Numbered from the stretch's first letter, positions 8,730 to 17,469 are shown. The stretch is 64,000 nucleotides of DNA from JBGRQA01 sp041725895 (GCA_041725895.1 JBGRQA010000026.1:25034-89033); one strand, 5' to 3'. Translations and numbers: made by a program. Notes: generated by a model not told the origin, from the letters alone.

Positions 8730-8746
8730 TCAAAGAACCAAACAAC

Positions 8747-9373
8747 ATGCAAAAGATAAAAATCTGCGGCCTCCGCTATCCAGTAAATATCAAGTCAATC
8801 AGTCAGTTGCCCGTGCATTACCTTGGCTTCATTTTCTATCCCAAATCTCCCCGTTATGTGGGGGTGAATATGGATCCTGTGGTATTGCAAAATATTCCTC
8901 AACACCTTAAAAAAGTCGGGGTCTTTGTTAATGAGGAGGCGGAATCACTTTTGGCAATCAAAGACAGGTATGGATTGGATCTGTTGCAGTTGCATGGGGA
9001 GGAGAGTCCCCAATTATGTGGAAAGCTGAAAAAAAGTGGAGTTCGAATTATCAAAGCTTTTCAGGTGGACGAACATTTCGATTTTAAGATACTTGAGGAT
9101 TATGCTGAAGTGGTGGAATACTTTCTTTTTGATACCAGCAGCAAGCAATACGGGGGGAGTGGTAAAAAGTTCAACTGGCAAATGCTGGAAAATTACGATG
9201 GAATGGTACCCTTTTTTTTGAGTGGAGGAATTGGGCCGGGGGATGTAAAGGCCATCCTGGAATTTCAGCACCCTATGCTTCATGCCCTGGATTTGAATTC
9301 CGGTTTCGAAGATTGCCCTGCGTTAAAGAATGTAGGCCATCTGCAATGTTTTACTGAAAAGATAGGCCATTAA
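8747..9373 (+). CDS. trpF: Phosphoribosylanthranilate isomerase (TrpF)
   Basis: 208 residues from the ATG at 8747, which begins with MQKIKICGLR, the usual TrpF N-terminus with the catalytic Cys. An in-frame ATG at 8720 would lie inside a palindromic repeat and is rejected. It isomerises N-(5-phosphoribosyl)anthranilate by an Amadori rearrangement. Further signs: LGFIFYPKSPRYV, LQLHGEESPQLC, FLFDTSSKQYGGSGKKFNW (catalytic Asp) and SGGIGPGDVKAI. The C-terminal phosphate loop reads ALDLNSGFED where many homologues have VDVSSGVE. Fifth gene of the operon. Confidence 0.95.
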   Translation: MQKIKICGLRYPVNIKSISQLPVHYLGFIFYPKSPRYVGVNMDPVVLQNIPQHLKKVGVFVNEEAESLLAIKDRYGLDLLQLHGEESPQLCGKLKKSGVRIIKAFQVDEHFDFKILEDYAEVVEYFLFDTSSKQYGGSGKKFNWQMLENYDGMVPFFLSGGIGPGDVKAILEFQHPMLHALDLNSGFEDCPALKNVGHLQCFTEKIGH

Positions 9374-9454
9374 TAGCAAGAGAATGCAAAACCAAGATGG
9401 GAATTGAAGCACTCCACTACTGAATTTTTAATTAATCTTTTAACAACATAATAC

Positions 9455-10627
9455 ATGAAATATACAGTTGATACCAACGGCTACTACGGAAATTTTGGGG
9501 GTGCCTTTGTACCCGAATTGCTCCGCAACAATGTAGACGAATTGGAAGCTTGCTATTTGGATATCCTGAAATCCGATTCGTTTCGAAAAGAATATACTCA
9601 GCTATTAAATAACTATGTGGGACGACCAACTCCTCTTACCCTTGTTCGTAATCTGTCGGAGCGATACGGAGCGAAGATCTATTTAAAACGGGAGGACCTG
9701 AATCATACCGGGGCGCATAAGATCAACAACACCATTGGTCAGATTCTGCTGGCCAGGCACATGGGCAAAAAGCGAATTATTGCCGAAACCGGAGCAGGTC
9801 AGCATGGAGTTGCAACGGCTACGGTTTGTGCTCTTTTCGGAATGGAGTGTGTGGTGTATATGGGGGCCTTGGATGTGAAACGTCAAGCCCCCAATGTGGC
9901 TCGAATGAAGATGTTGGGGGCTAGCGTGGTTCCTGCAACATCCGGCAACCAAACCTTGAAGGATGCGACCAATGAGGCCATTCGCGATTGGATTGCCAAT
10001 CCATCCTCCTTCTACCTGATTGGATCGGTGGTGGGACCGCATCCCTATCCTGATTTGGTAGCCCGTTTGCAGTCTGTTATTTCGCAAGAGATCAGGGACC
10101 AATTGATGGTTGAGAGCGGAAAAGGCAACCCCGACTATGTGATTGCCTGTGTGGGTGGTGGAAGTAATGCTGCTGGTGCCTTCTATCATTTTCTGGAGGA
10201 GAAGGATGTGAAGCTAATTGCTGTGGAAGCTGCGGGAAAAGGTCTGGATAGCGGAGAAACTGCCGCTACAATAAGTCTTGGTAACGAAGGTTTTATTCAC
10301 GGTAGCAAAACTATGCTGATGCAGGATGAGGATGGGCAGATCACGGAACCCTATTCCATTTCTGCCGGATTGGATTATCCGGGAGTCGGTCCACTTCATG
10401 CTTACCTGGCACAAAGTGGTCGTGCTCAATTTCTGTCCGCTACCGATGATGAAGCTTTGACTGCTGCTCAATTGCTGGCCCAAAAGGAGGGCATCATTCC
10501 CGCATTGGAATCCGCTCATGCTCTTGCTGCCCTGGAGAAAATTCAATTTCAACCCGATGATGTTGTCATCCTGAACCTCTCCGGTAGGGGCGACAAAGAT
10601 ATGGCGACTTACATGCAGAAACTGTAG
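9455..10627 (+). CDS. trpB: Tryptophan synthase beta chain (TrpB)
   Basis: 390 residues, standard TrpB1 type. It condenses indole with serine to tryptophan using PLP, as an alpha2-beta2 complex with TrpA. The N-terminus (YYGNFGGAFVPELL), the PLP-lysine motif HTGAHKINNT, ETGAGQHGVA, the phosphate loop GGGSNAAGAFY and the C-terminal LSGRGDKDM are all intact. Sixth gene of the operon. An 81-base gap separates it from trpF, and a 151-base gap with degenerate repeats separates it from trpA, an unusually long break between two genes whose products form one complex. Confidence 0.98.
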   Translation: MKYTVDTNGYYGNFGGAFVPELLRNNVDELEACYLDILKSDSFRKEYTQLLNNYVGRPTPLTLVRNLSERYGAKIYLKREDLNHTGAHKINNTIGQILLARHMGKKRIIAETGAGQHGVATATVCALFGMECVVYMGALDVKRQAPNVARMKMLGASVVPATSGNQTLKDATNEAIRDWIANPSSFYLIGSVVGPHPYPDLVARLQSVISQEIRDQLMVESGKGNPDYVIACVGGGSNAAGAFYHFLEEKDVKLIAVEAAGKGLDSGETAATISLGNEGFIHGSKTMLMQDEDGQITEPYSISAGLDYPGVGPLHAYLAQSGRAQFLSATDDEALTAAQLLAQKEGIIPALESAHALAALEKIQFQPDDVVILNLSGRGDKDMATYMQKL

Positions 10628-10628
10628 A

Positions 10629-10707
10629 AACCAGAAACTAAGAACCAGGAACCAGAAACATCTTGCCTCTTGTCACCTGAAGCTTGTGGCGTGAGGCTTG
10701 CGGCTTG
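10629..10707. repeat. Degenerate AACCAGAAAC / CTTG repeat block in the trpB-trpA gap
   Basis: Three imperfect AACCAGAAAC-like units (10629-10659) are followed by a chain of CTTG-centred units (CTTGCCTCTTGTCAC, AGCTTGTGGC, GGCTTGCGGCTTG; 10662-10707). Similar CTTG chains lie at 26120-26170 and 30442-30472. No coding frame is plausible. Confidence 0.6.
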
Positions 10708-10778
10708 TTCGTAATAGAAATAGGGTTCAAGAACTCAGCTCAATTTATTAATAACGAAAACAAAAAAACAACAACCTC

Positions 10779-11552
10779 ATGAACCGAATCGATCAACTCT
10801 TTCATCAGAAAAAGAACAACATACTATCCATCTACTATCCGGCTGGTTATCCAAGCCTGAACCAGACAGTGGAAAATTTGGTGCTCCTTCAGAATAGGGG
10901 GGTAGACCTTGTGGAAATTGGCATTCCCTTTTCCGATCCTTTGGCCGATGGGCCTGTGATACAGAAAGCTGCCAGGCAAGCTCTGGACAATGGTATGAGA
11001 TTGTCCGTTCTGTTTGAGCAATTGCAGGATGTTCGCCAAACCATTACCCTACCTTTGATTCTGATGGGCTACTGGAATTCCGTTTTCCGTTTTGGAGTTG
11101 AGGCATTTTTGAAGAAGTGTCAGGAAGTAGGGATTGATGGTGTTATTCTACCCGATCTTCCTTTGGAGGAATATCAGCAGAATTACGAGGAACTATTCCG
11201 GCAGTATGGAGTACACAATATTTTGCTGGTGGCTCCTCAAACCACCGATGTCCGCCTCAAAAAAATAGAAAGCTTGGCCCGGGGATTTCTCTACATGGTT
11301 TCCTCTGCTGCCACTACGGGGGGAGTGCTTCAAAAGGATCAGGCCCGTGAAGCCTATTTTCGTAAAGTAGGCCAATTGAATATTCCTTCCCTCATTGGAT
11401 TTGGAATTGGCAATGGTGAAAGTTTTCGGCATGCTTGTCAATTCGCTAACGGAGCAATTATTGGAACAGCATTTATTCAAGCCTTGAAGGAAGGAAAGGC
11501 TGAAGAGTTTTTGGAGGGATTCTGCTCCCTCAAAGTATCGATTGAATTGTAA
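10779..11552 (+). CDS. trpA: Tryptophan synthase alpha chain (TrpA)
   Basis: 257 residues, normal length. It cleaves indole-3-glycerol phosphate and channels indole to TrpB. The catalytic pair is visible in LVEIGIPFSDPLADGPVIQKAA (Glu of VEIG, Asp of LADGP). DGVILPDLPLEE, the flexible-loop segment YMVSSAATTGG and GFGIGNGESF (phosphate loop) follow. Last gene of the operon. No terminator lies directly after the stop; the first good one is at 11714-11749, preceded by its own promoter-like element. Confidence 0.97.
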   Translation: MNRIDQLFHQKKNNILSIYYPAGYPSLNQTVENLVLLQNRGVDLVEIGIPFSDPLADGPVIQKAARQALDNGMRLSVLFEQLQDVRQTITLPLILMGYWNSVFRFGVEAFLKKCQEVGIDGVILPDLPLEEYQQNYEELFRQYGVHNILLVAPQTTDVRLKKIESLARGFLYMVSSAATTGGVLQKDQAREAYFRKVGQLNIPSLIGFGIGNGESFRHACQFANGAIIGTAFIQALKEGKAEEFLEGFCSLKVSIEL

Positions 11553-11651
11553 ATTCCATCGATTGACTCGATATTTAAGCTTTCGCCCCACATTATTATC
11601 CGATTTGTTCTGGTTGAAGTGAAATTTGAACCAAACGAAAAACTCTTTTCA

Positions 11652-11683
11652 TTGTTGAACAGCAGGGCGAAATGTTAAGTTTG
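11652..11683 (+). promoter_or_regulatory. Promoter-like element downstream of trpA
   Basis: TTG at 11652-11654 (or 11655-11657) with TAAGTTTG at 11676-11683, spaced 21 or 18 bases, matches the Bacteroidota promoter pattern. It faces a terminator only about 30 bases downstream and no gene. Confidence 0.5.
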
Positions 11684-11689
11684 CGGGGT

Positions 11690-11749
11690 TGTCAAGGCTC
11701 TGAGAATAGCATGAAAATTCCGTTCCCGTAAATTGGGGCGGAATTTTTT
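11690..11749 (+). ncRNA. Candidate short RNA between promoter and terminator
   Basis: A promoter-like element at 11652-11683 and a terminator at 11714-11749 bracket about 60 bases with no real gene (a six-codon frame from 11711 is the only one). This could be a tiny regulatory RNA, or the terminator may simply close the trp operon. The call depends on the promoter being real. Confidence 0.3.
11714..11749 (+). terminator. Intrinsic terminator downstream of trpA
   Basis: AAAATTCCG (11714-11722) pairs with CGGAATTTT (11739-11747). An inner CCC/GGG closes the loop and T residues run to 11749. It probably ends the trp transcript. Confidence 0.8.
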
Positions 11750-12039
11750 GTTCTGAATAGGGGTTGAAGAGGAATAGGGAAAGGTTTGAAGATTTTTTGT
11801 TACCATTGTAAACTCAATTCCGTGAAGTGTCGTATTTCGTAGTTTTTATAAAACAGAATTTACTCCTTGGTAGGTTTATTGATCCGGTCAATGGAATATG
11901 AAAAGCAATCGATATCCTATATTATGGGATTTTATTTGCCGATAACAGTTTTGGTATTGCAGTCAAAATTTTTTGCTGAATTGTTGTTCTAAATTTTTGA
12001 TTGTATCGCGTAGCAGTTATTGTAGTGTGCACAAAAGTT

Positions 12040-12500
12040 TAAGATTTTTAGGTTTCTCCAAAGGAGATAGGCCCGGATCAAAAGATCAAGAATCAAGACC
12101 TATACCTTAACTCCTACGGAGTATTAGGATGTCGTCTGGAATATTATGCTACAATACCTAATGCCCTCGTATGTTTGATTTATTGACGGAAAATCATTTT
12201 GGCTTTCAACCAATTTCCATATCTCTTACGGAGAAAACGGAAGAGAATAAATGCGCAATTCTACAATACTCTATGCTCCACGAGCTATACTTCCAAACCT
12301 GATCTATTTGGTGCACAGCAACAATCTTTCTGTAGCAATAATTATACAGCTATTCCCATTGTCGCGAAGCGACCATCTATTTTTTTCTCTAAAGGAATGT
12401 TTTTCGCAAAGAAAAAATGGATCGGAAGTAAACTTGCTACGATATCGCAGCAAGCCATAAACTTTCCAGCCAGATCCAATTCGAACCATTGATTCCTATT
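12040..12500. repeat. Island of degenerate small hairpin repeats
   Basis: A non-coding island contains short GC-centred hairpins in an A/T background: TCTCCAAAGGAGA (12055-12067), CTCCTACGGAG (about 12112-12122), CTCTTACGGAG (about 12225-12235), TGTCGCGAAGCGAC (about 12360-12373). CTACAATA-type boxes at about 12152 and 12262 resemble those of the duplicated array at 17516-18030. It looks like a decayed copy of the same repeat family. Short reading frames here have no protein-like features. Confidence 0.5.
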
Positions 12501-12585
12501 AAACCAGATCTCCCTAATATTGCAATGCTGTTTTGATGTTTTCTTGAAAAAAGATAAAGAATTATCGAAAAACAATAAAAAATAA

Positions 12586-12615
12586 TTGAAAAACGGAAAT
12601 ATATCATTATGTTTG
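12586..12615 (+). promoter_or_regulatory. Promoter of the DUF2975/Xre pair
   Basis: TTG at 12586-12588 and TATGTTTG at 12608-12615 with 19 bases between is a near-ideal Bacteroidota promoter, 31 bases upstream of the ATG at 12646. Confidence 0.7.
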
Positions 12616-12645
12616 TTGTATTGATATTAAACAAAGAATCAAAAT

Positions 12646-13281
12646 ATGAAAAACAACAAACGAATTATCGGATTTTTTAGCTTTCTATTTTCTCTTCTGT
12701 ACTACGGTGGGGTATTAATGATTGTACTAAGTGCTGGTTTTGAATTGATCAAACTGATTTTTAGTGTCGAAGATGTGGCAAGAATAGGATTTCACATCCG
12801 TAGTACCATTGAAGTTCCATCGACCTATTCCTTTTGGGGAGGAGATCAATTTGATGGGGTAAATAAAGTAGTATTAAATCCGGAATCTTTCGTTTCCTCT
12901 GATTATGGCTATCGCATTTTTAGCTATTTCGATTTTTTAGTGACCATGGGAGTTGTACTATTGGTTCTAAAGAAATTCAAAGACCTCTTTACTTCTCTTG
13001 ATGAGAAAAAACGAAATGAAAATTACTTTATCGAAGACAATTATTACAGGATTCGAATGATTGGTTTTTTGACCCTATTAATGGCAGTATATCAGTTTAT
13101 CAAATCTTTGTGCTTTTCACTTTTTTTCCTGGAAAAGTTGGATGTTATGGGGAAAGCTGTTAGTTTCTGGCCTGAATTTGAGAGGTTGGATGGGGTTTTT
13201 AGTGGCCTAATCATCCTGGTTATTGCCGAAGTATACAAGGCCGGCTTGGATTTGAAGAAGGAAACAGAGTTAACAATCTAA
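12646..13281 (+). CDS. DUF2975 membrane protein
   Basis: 211 residues with four predicted membrane segments (about 9-35, 91-108, 143-165 and 182-200), matching the DUF2975 layout. DUF2975 proteins are small membrane proteins of unknown biochemical role, almost always paired with a YozG-like HTH regulator, as here (18 bases downstream). The pair has a good promoter of its own and probably forms an autoregulated two-gene unit, perhaps a membrane-signal responsive switch. The segment between the first two helices (residues about 36-90) would be exposed outside. Confidence 0.8.
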   Translation: MKNNKRIIGFFSFLFSLLYYGGVLMIVLSAGFELIKLIFSVEDVARIGFHIRSTIEVPSTYSFWGGDQFDGVNKVVLNPESFVSSDYGYRIFSYFDFLVTMGVVLLVLKKFKDLFTSLDEKKRNENYFIEDNYYRIRMIGFLTLLMAVYQFIKSLCFSLFFLEKLDVMGKAVSFWPEFERLDGVFSGLIILVIAEVYKAGLDLKKETELTI

Positions 13282-13299
13282 TAAAAAAGGGAATACAAT

Positions 13300-13512
13300 A
13301 TGCCAATTATAACGAATTTGGATGTGATGCTGGCCAAACGCAAGATGAGTCTTACCGAACTCTCCGAGCGAATTGGAATAACCATGGCCAATCTGTCCAT
13401 ACTTAAAAGTGGAAAAGCCAAAGCCATTCGATTCTCTACCCTCGAAGCTATTTGTAGGGAGCTGGATTGCAAACCGGCAGACATTCTTGATTATGTAGAG
13501 GAGGAGGACTAG
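13300..13512 (+). CDS. Small Xre/YozG-type helix-turn-helix regulator
   Basis: 70 residues making up a single HTH_3/Cro-like domain: LDVMLAKRKMSLTELSERIGITMANLSILKSGKAKAIRFSTLEAICRELDCKPADILDY, split here only for reading. The start MPIITNLDVMLA is typical of regulators paired with DUF2975. It binds DNA as a dimer in known relatives. It follows the DUF2975 gene by 18 bases, so the two are almost certainly cotranscribed. Confidence 0.88.
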   Translation: MPIITNLDVMLAKRKMSLTELSERIGITMANLSILKSGKAKAIRFSTLEAICRELDCKPADILDYVEEED

Positions 13513-13625
13513 GTTTTCGTCTCAATTCTACCTATTCCTTACTTATTTTCAGGTAGGGGGGCGATTGTAATGGTAAGGAAAGTGTCCATCACAGGGTTTC
13601 TCTCTACGGTAACGCCATTCTAGCA

Positions 13626-13735
13626 GTGAATCACGCATTTGAACCTGTCCGTTACGTCAATTTTGCAGGCAATCACGCACCTGGAGCTCTCCGTCACGTG
13701 ATTTTTGCATTCGATCACGCGGATGCCCCATCCGA
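13626..13735. repeat. About 2.5 copies of a 42-bp tandem repeat
   Basis: Two 42-43-base units begin AATCACGCA and share TCCGT-ACGT-ATTTTGCA segments; a third partial unit begins ATCACGCGG. Because the period is a multiple of three, a minus-strand reading frame shows a 14-residue echo, but there is no other sign that it is a gene. Confidence 0.6.
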
Positions 13736-13771
13736 AACTTAAATGGGAAGGAGAAAGATAGGAGAAGAATG

Positions 13772-13810
13772 AACAAAACGTGCAGAGAATTAATCTCTGC
13801 ACGTTTTGTT
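13772..13810. terminator. Bidirectional terminator between convergent genes
   Basis: A perfect 17-bp inverted repeat (13772-13788 with 13794-13810, loop ATTAA) has A- and T-rich outer ends in both directions. It lies between the Xre regulator gene (plus) and the minus-strand gene ending at 13849. Confidence 0.88.
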
Positions 13811-13848
13811 TAGGGGTATATTTACTCTTGCTTAAAATGCAATGAATG

Positions 13849-14598
13849 TTAGGATTGCTGGTTCAACTCCTCCTTTTTATGGCGGTAGTTGGCTCCTCTT
13901 CTTCTGATGTAGGGACTGTAGTAACCATTTAAGCGCTGCTCCTTGTCCGCAAAAACATATTTTCCGCATTTTCGTATCTCATCAACAGCCTCCTTTAGGT
14001 AGGTATAGGCCTGGTCGCGAAGAATTCGGCCCTTGTTTCCACTTAATCGCTCCCCATTGTATTCTGCCAGTAAATCGCCCATTTCCGTTGCCAATTGATT
14101 TGCTTCGTCCAACAGGTTGATATCAAAATGAATGGCTTCCAGCAAGGGGATGTTGTCACGCCCCAGAACCGAAAGAGTAACCAGATCCTGAATCATGTCG
14201 GCGTGGGTAGCCCCCTTGGTGATGTCTGCAACTACATTCAGCAAGTCCTGCTCGTTTCGAAAGGCAAAGCGGAAGGCTCGCAGCAGTCGGTTGCGCATCT
14301 GGTAGGCGAAAGGAGACTTTCCCTTCCAAAGCACCTGGGTGTCATGCTGTTGAACCCGCTCTTTGGTCCAGCGGGCCTGGGCATCCCTGCAGGCATTGAT
14401 GCGGGCAGGAAGGGAGTCGATCAATTCTTCACTCAAGCCTGCATTGATAAGCAGGGAGCGATCATCTATTATCCAGTGATTCAGGTTGTAGGCCTCCTGA
14501 ATGTAGGTTTCCATGGGCATGGAAGGAATCCGGACCTGATCCGTGGGAATGGACTGCAATAGGTCCATTAGATTCAGTAAATCCTGTTCATTGCTCAT
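13849..14598 (-). CDS. Uncharacterised helical cytoplasmic protein
   Basis: 249 residues that I do not recognise. It looks nearly all helical, with no signal peptide or membrane segment. The middle carries many charged helices (RNRLLRAFRFAFRNEQDLLNVVADI). The C-terminus is basic and tyrosine-rich (YYSPYIRRRGANYRHKKEE), which could bind nucleic acid or a polyanion. It stands alone on the minus strand and ends 39 bases from a strong terminator. G/C use is higher than in the flanking repeats and similar to other genes here, which supports it being real. Start: the ATG with no better alternative upstream. Confidence 0.7.
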   Translation of the reverse strand: MSNEQDLLNLMDLLQSIPTDQVRIPSMPMETYIQEAYNLNHWIIDDRSLLINAGLSEELIDSLPARINACRDAQARWTKERVQQHDTQVLWKGKSPFAYQMRNRLLRAFRFAFRNEQDLLNVVADITKGATHADMIQDLVTLSVLGRDNIPLLEAIHFDINLLDEANQLATEMGDLLAEYNGERLSGNKGRILRDQAYTYLKEAVDEIRKCGKYVFADKEQRLNGYYSPYIRRRGANYRHKKEELNQQS

Positions 14599-15111
14599 AC
14601 GAATTTCATTTTAGGATTGGAAGCAACTCCAATCGTGTGAGTAATCCCGTTAATAAACACCTTGATTCGAATCTCTATTCAAATTAGTTATTTTTAATGA
14701 AATTGAAAAAATAATTTTTGGGGTTGGGGAAAATTTAAGTTGAAGAGGTTGATCATTTGGGGAAATTCAAGCTGGAGAAACTTCACCTAAAAGTGGTCTG
14801 AAGAGAAATTTTGATAATATTGTAGAGTTGAAAATAGTCGGGATGGCGGGATTACTTGCTTCGGTCATCAACATGTTATGAATCCGCGAATTCGGATCCC
14901 GAACGATGCACGCTGACCGGGCTACGCTACATCCCGTAAGGAATACTAAAGATAGTAAACTTGTGTGAAATATCCTGAACGAAGAAATGTTTATTATGTT
15001 GTGTCCTTTGTTGGGAAGCATCTGGCGAAAAGCCACAATATTTTGTTGAGCGAAATCAGATAATCTGGGCAAATTCTGTTAAATTTATGGAATTGAACCA
15101 AAATAGTAATC
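14599..15111. other. Intergenic region, no gene seen
   Basis: This separates the divergent genes at 14598 (minus) and 15112 (plus). I see A/T-rich upstream sequence but no complete promoter pattern, RNA gene or clear repeat. Confidence 0.4.
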
Positions 15112-16446
15112 ATGATTAAACGACTCTCTCTCAGTCTTGCTCTAGTACTTGTTTGTCTAATGCCCCTGATGTCTTCAGCACAGAAAAACGGCAAACTTCT
15201 GGAGCAATCCATCCCAACTGATACCAACTATTTGGAGGAGCTCTACTTGCACCTGCACCGGAACCCTGAACTTTACATGCAGGAGAAGCAAACGGCTGCC
15301 CGTTTGGCCAGAGAACTGCGGGATCTGGGTTTTCAGGTGACCGATAATTTTGCCATTCATGGTTTGGTGGGAATATTCCGGAATGGCGAGGGGCCGGTGG
15401 TGCTCTATCGTACCGATATGGATGCCCTGCCGGTGAAGGAGGAGACAGGGATGAATTACGCCAGTACGGCCAAAACCATCGACGAGAACGGGAAGGAGGT
15501 GCCCCTGATGCATGCATGTGGTCACGATCTGCACATGACTGTCTGGGTAGGAACCGCCCGCCAGTTGGTGAAGCTGAAGAAGCATTGGAAGGGTACCCTG
15601 GTGTTTATCGCCCAATCGGCTGAGGAGAACGGACAGGGCGCCAAAACGATGATCGGGAACGGTCTGTTTGAGCAATTTCCCTTACCCGATTACAACATCA
15701 CTTTTCACGACAGTCCTACCCTGGAGGCAGGAACTGTGGGAATCTGTCCCGAATACGCCATGGCCAATGTGGACATGATGAAAATCACCGTTTTTGGTAA
15801 TGGAGGTCACGGGGCTATGCCCAATGTTACCATCGACCCGGTGGTTCTGGCCTCGCGTATGGTTCTGGCTTTCCAAACCATTGTGAGTCGTGAGCTATCG
15901 CCCCTGGACAATGCCGTGCTAACTGTTGGTGCCATTCATGGTGGTTTTGCCGGCAATGTTATTCCCAACGAGGTGGAGCTGCAGCTAACCCTGCGTTCCT
16001 TTTCCGATGAGGTTCGCCAGGGATTGATCGACCGAATCAAAAGGGTAGGGGATGGGATTGCCCAATCGGCCGGTTTATCCAGGGAGAAATTCCCGGTTTA
16101 TCAGCTCAAGGATCAGTTTACCCCCTCGGTATACAACAATCCCCAAATGGGCGAAAGATTGCACAATGCTTTCCAGCGGGAGTTGGGTGCGAAGAAGGTA
16201 AAGTTGGTACCTCCCTTAATGACGGGAGAGGATTTTGGTCGGTACGGACGTACTTCACACCGGATTCCCTCCTTTATGCTGTGGTTGGGCACCGTGAAGC
16301 CGGAGCGAATGGCAAAGGCACAAAGGGGAGAGCTACCCCTTTATCCCTTGCATTCCCCTAAATTTGCACCGGATTACCGGGAGAGCATCCGTGGGAATGT
16401 GAAGGCCATGACCGTTGCCTTAATGGAGTTGCTGGATTCCAATTGA
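15112..16446 (+). CDS. Secreted M20-family amidohydrolase/peptidase
   Basis: 444 residues with a signal peptide (MIKRLSLSLALVLVCLMPLMSSA, cleaved about residue 24), so the enzyme is periplasmic or exported. The M20D/hippurate-hydrolase-like core is intact: LHLHRNPELYMQEKQTA, the metal ligand region YRTDMDALPVKEE, HACGHDLHMTVWVG, the catalytic Glu in IAQSAEENGQGA, and the dimerisation lid GNGGHGAMP with TIDPVVLASRMVLAFQTI. A late metal ligand is likely in the MTGEDFGRYGR stretch. Probable role: hydrolysis of N-acyl amino acids or small peptides outside the cytoplasm. The exact substrate cannot be told. Monocistronic. Confidence 0.9.
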   Translation: MIKRLSLSLALVLVCLMPLMSSAQKNGKLLEQSIPTDTNYLEELYLHLHRNPELYMQEKQTAARLARELRDLGFQVTDNFAIHGLVGIFRNGEGPVVLYRTDMDALPVKEETGMNYASTAKTIDENGKEVPLMHACGHDLHMTVWVGTARQLVKLKKHWKGTLVFIAQSAEENGQGAKTMIGNGLFEQFPLPDYNITFHDSPTLEAGTVGICPEYAMANVDMMKITVFGNGGHGAMPNVTIDPVVLASRMVLAFQTIVSRELSPLDNAVLTVGAIHGGFAGNVIPNEVELQLTLRSFSDEVRQGLIDRIKRVGDGIAQSAGLSREKFPVYQLKDQFTPSVYNNPQMGERLHNAFQRELGAKKVKLVPPLMTGEDFGRYGRTSHRIPSFMLWLGTVKPERMAKAQRGELPLYPLHSPKFAPDYRESIRGNVKAMTVALMELLDSN

Positions 16447-16689
16447 GAAATGGGCCATTTAAAATTGTAGAGTATAGCAATGTATTTGTACTTTTATAGA
16501 ATGTTGTAGTGGCTGAAATGGATGGATTTCAACATTAACAATTGAATTTTCCAGCAGTTATAAGCCAATAGCTAAAAGCTTGTTAATTACTATTTGGTTC
16601 TCTTAATTTAGAGCCTGCCGAAATTTGGGCTACAATAGTCAAACCTGTTTTTTTATATTATATAAACCAAAATAATTCTGAAATCGTTT

Positions 16690-16718
16690 TTGAGATTGAA
16701 TCTCAAGTATTACTTTTG
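16690..16718 (+). promoter_or_regulatory. Promoter of the YebC-family gene
   Basis: TTG at 16690-16692 and TACTTTTG at 16711-16718 with 18 bases between, followed by GCGG, 21 bases before the ATG at 16740. Confidence 0.65.
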
Positions 16719-16739
16719 CGGCAAACTTAATCTAGTATT

Positions 16740-17447
16740 ATGGGAAGAGCATTTGAATTTAGAAAAGCGCGCAAATTCAAGCGTTGGGATAAAATGGCGA
16801 AGACCTTTACCCGAATTGGAAAAGAGATTGTAATGGCAGTGAAAGAGGGTGGTCCTGATCCTGCATCCAACTCTCGTTTGCGTGCCGTTATTCAGAATGC
16901 CAAGGCAGCAAACATGCCCAAAGACAATGTTGAGCGTGCCATTAAACGTGCATCTTCGAAGGAGCAAAAGGATTACAAGGAAATCGTGTATGAAGGATAT
17001 GCTCCTCATGGAATTGCTGTTTTAGTGGAAACTGCTACAGATAACCACACTCGTACTGTGGCTAACGTTCGTAGCTACTTCAACAAAACCCACGGTAGTT
17101 TGGGTACCGCAGGTAGCGTAGAGTTTATGTTTGAGCACAAATGTCATTTCAAAATTGAGAACACCGGCCAGGATTTGGAAGAATTGGAGCTGGAGGTGAT
17201 CGATTTCGGTGTGGATGATTTGTTTGAGGAAGAGGATGGCATCATGTTGTATGCTCCCTTCTCTGAATTTGGAAAAATCCAGGCTTACTTCGAGGAGAAT
17301 GAGACTAAGGTGATTACTTCCGGTTTCGAGCGCATCCCAATGGACATTAAAGAGCTTAACGAGGAGCAACAAGCTGATGTGGAAAAGCTGCTTGACAAAC
17401 TGAATGAAGATGATGACGTACAAAACGTTTATCACAACATGGCTTAA
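16740..17447 (+). CDS. YebC/PmpR (TACO1) family regulator
   Basis: 235 residues, the usual length. The N-terminal MGRAFEFRKARKFKRWDKMAK and the following FTRIGKEIVMAVKEGGPDPASNSRLR are family hallmarks, as are NMPKDNVERAIKRA and YEGYAPHGIAVLVE. The family is described as DNA-binding regulators in some bacteria and as factors that help translation through difficult (e.g. polyproline) stretches, like the mitochondrial homologue TACO1. The acidic C-terminus (EDDDVQNVY) is normal. It has its own promoter and a strong terminator, so it is a single-gene unit. Confidence 0.94.
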   Translation: MGRAFEFRKARKFKRWDKMAKTFTRIGKEIVMAVKEGGPDPASNSRLRAVIQNAKAANMPKDNVERAIKRASSKEQKDYKEIVYEGYAPHGIAVLVETATDNHTRTVANVRSYFNKTHGSLGTAGSVEFMFEHKCHFKIENTGQDLEELELEVIDFGVDDLFEEEDGIMLYAPFSEFGKIQAYFEENETKVITSGFERIPMDIKELNEEQQADVEKLLDKLNEDDDVQNVYHNMA

Positions 17448-17469
17448 TTATCAAGCTTTATAATATTCG

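Noticed and set aside
12199..12634. Several overlapping reading frames of 60-97 codons on both strands
   Set aside because: They lie in the hairpin-repeat island, have no protein-like features and shadow each other.
13626..13735. Possible CRISPR-like repeats
   Set aside because: The units abut without unique spacers, so this is a tandem repeat; no cas genes are present.
13620..13802. Minus-strand 60-codon frame with a 14-residue internal repeat
   Set aside because: The repetition comes from the 42-bp DNA repeat; the frame also overlaps the terminator stem.
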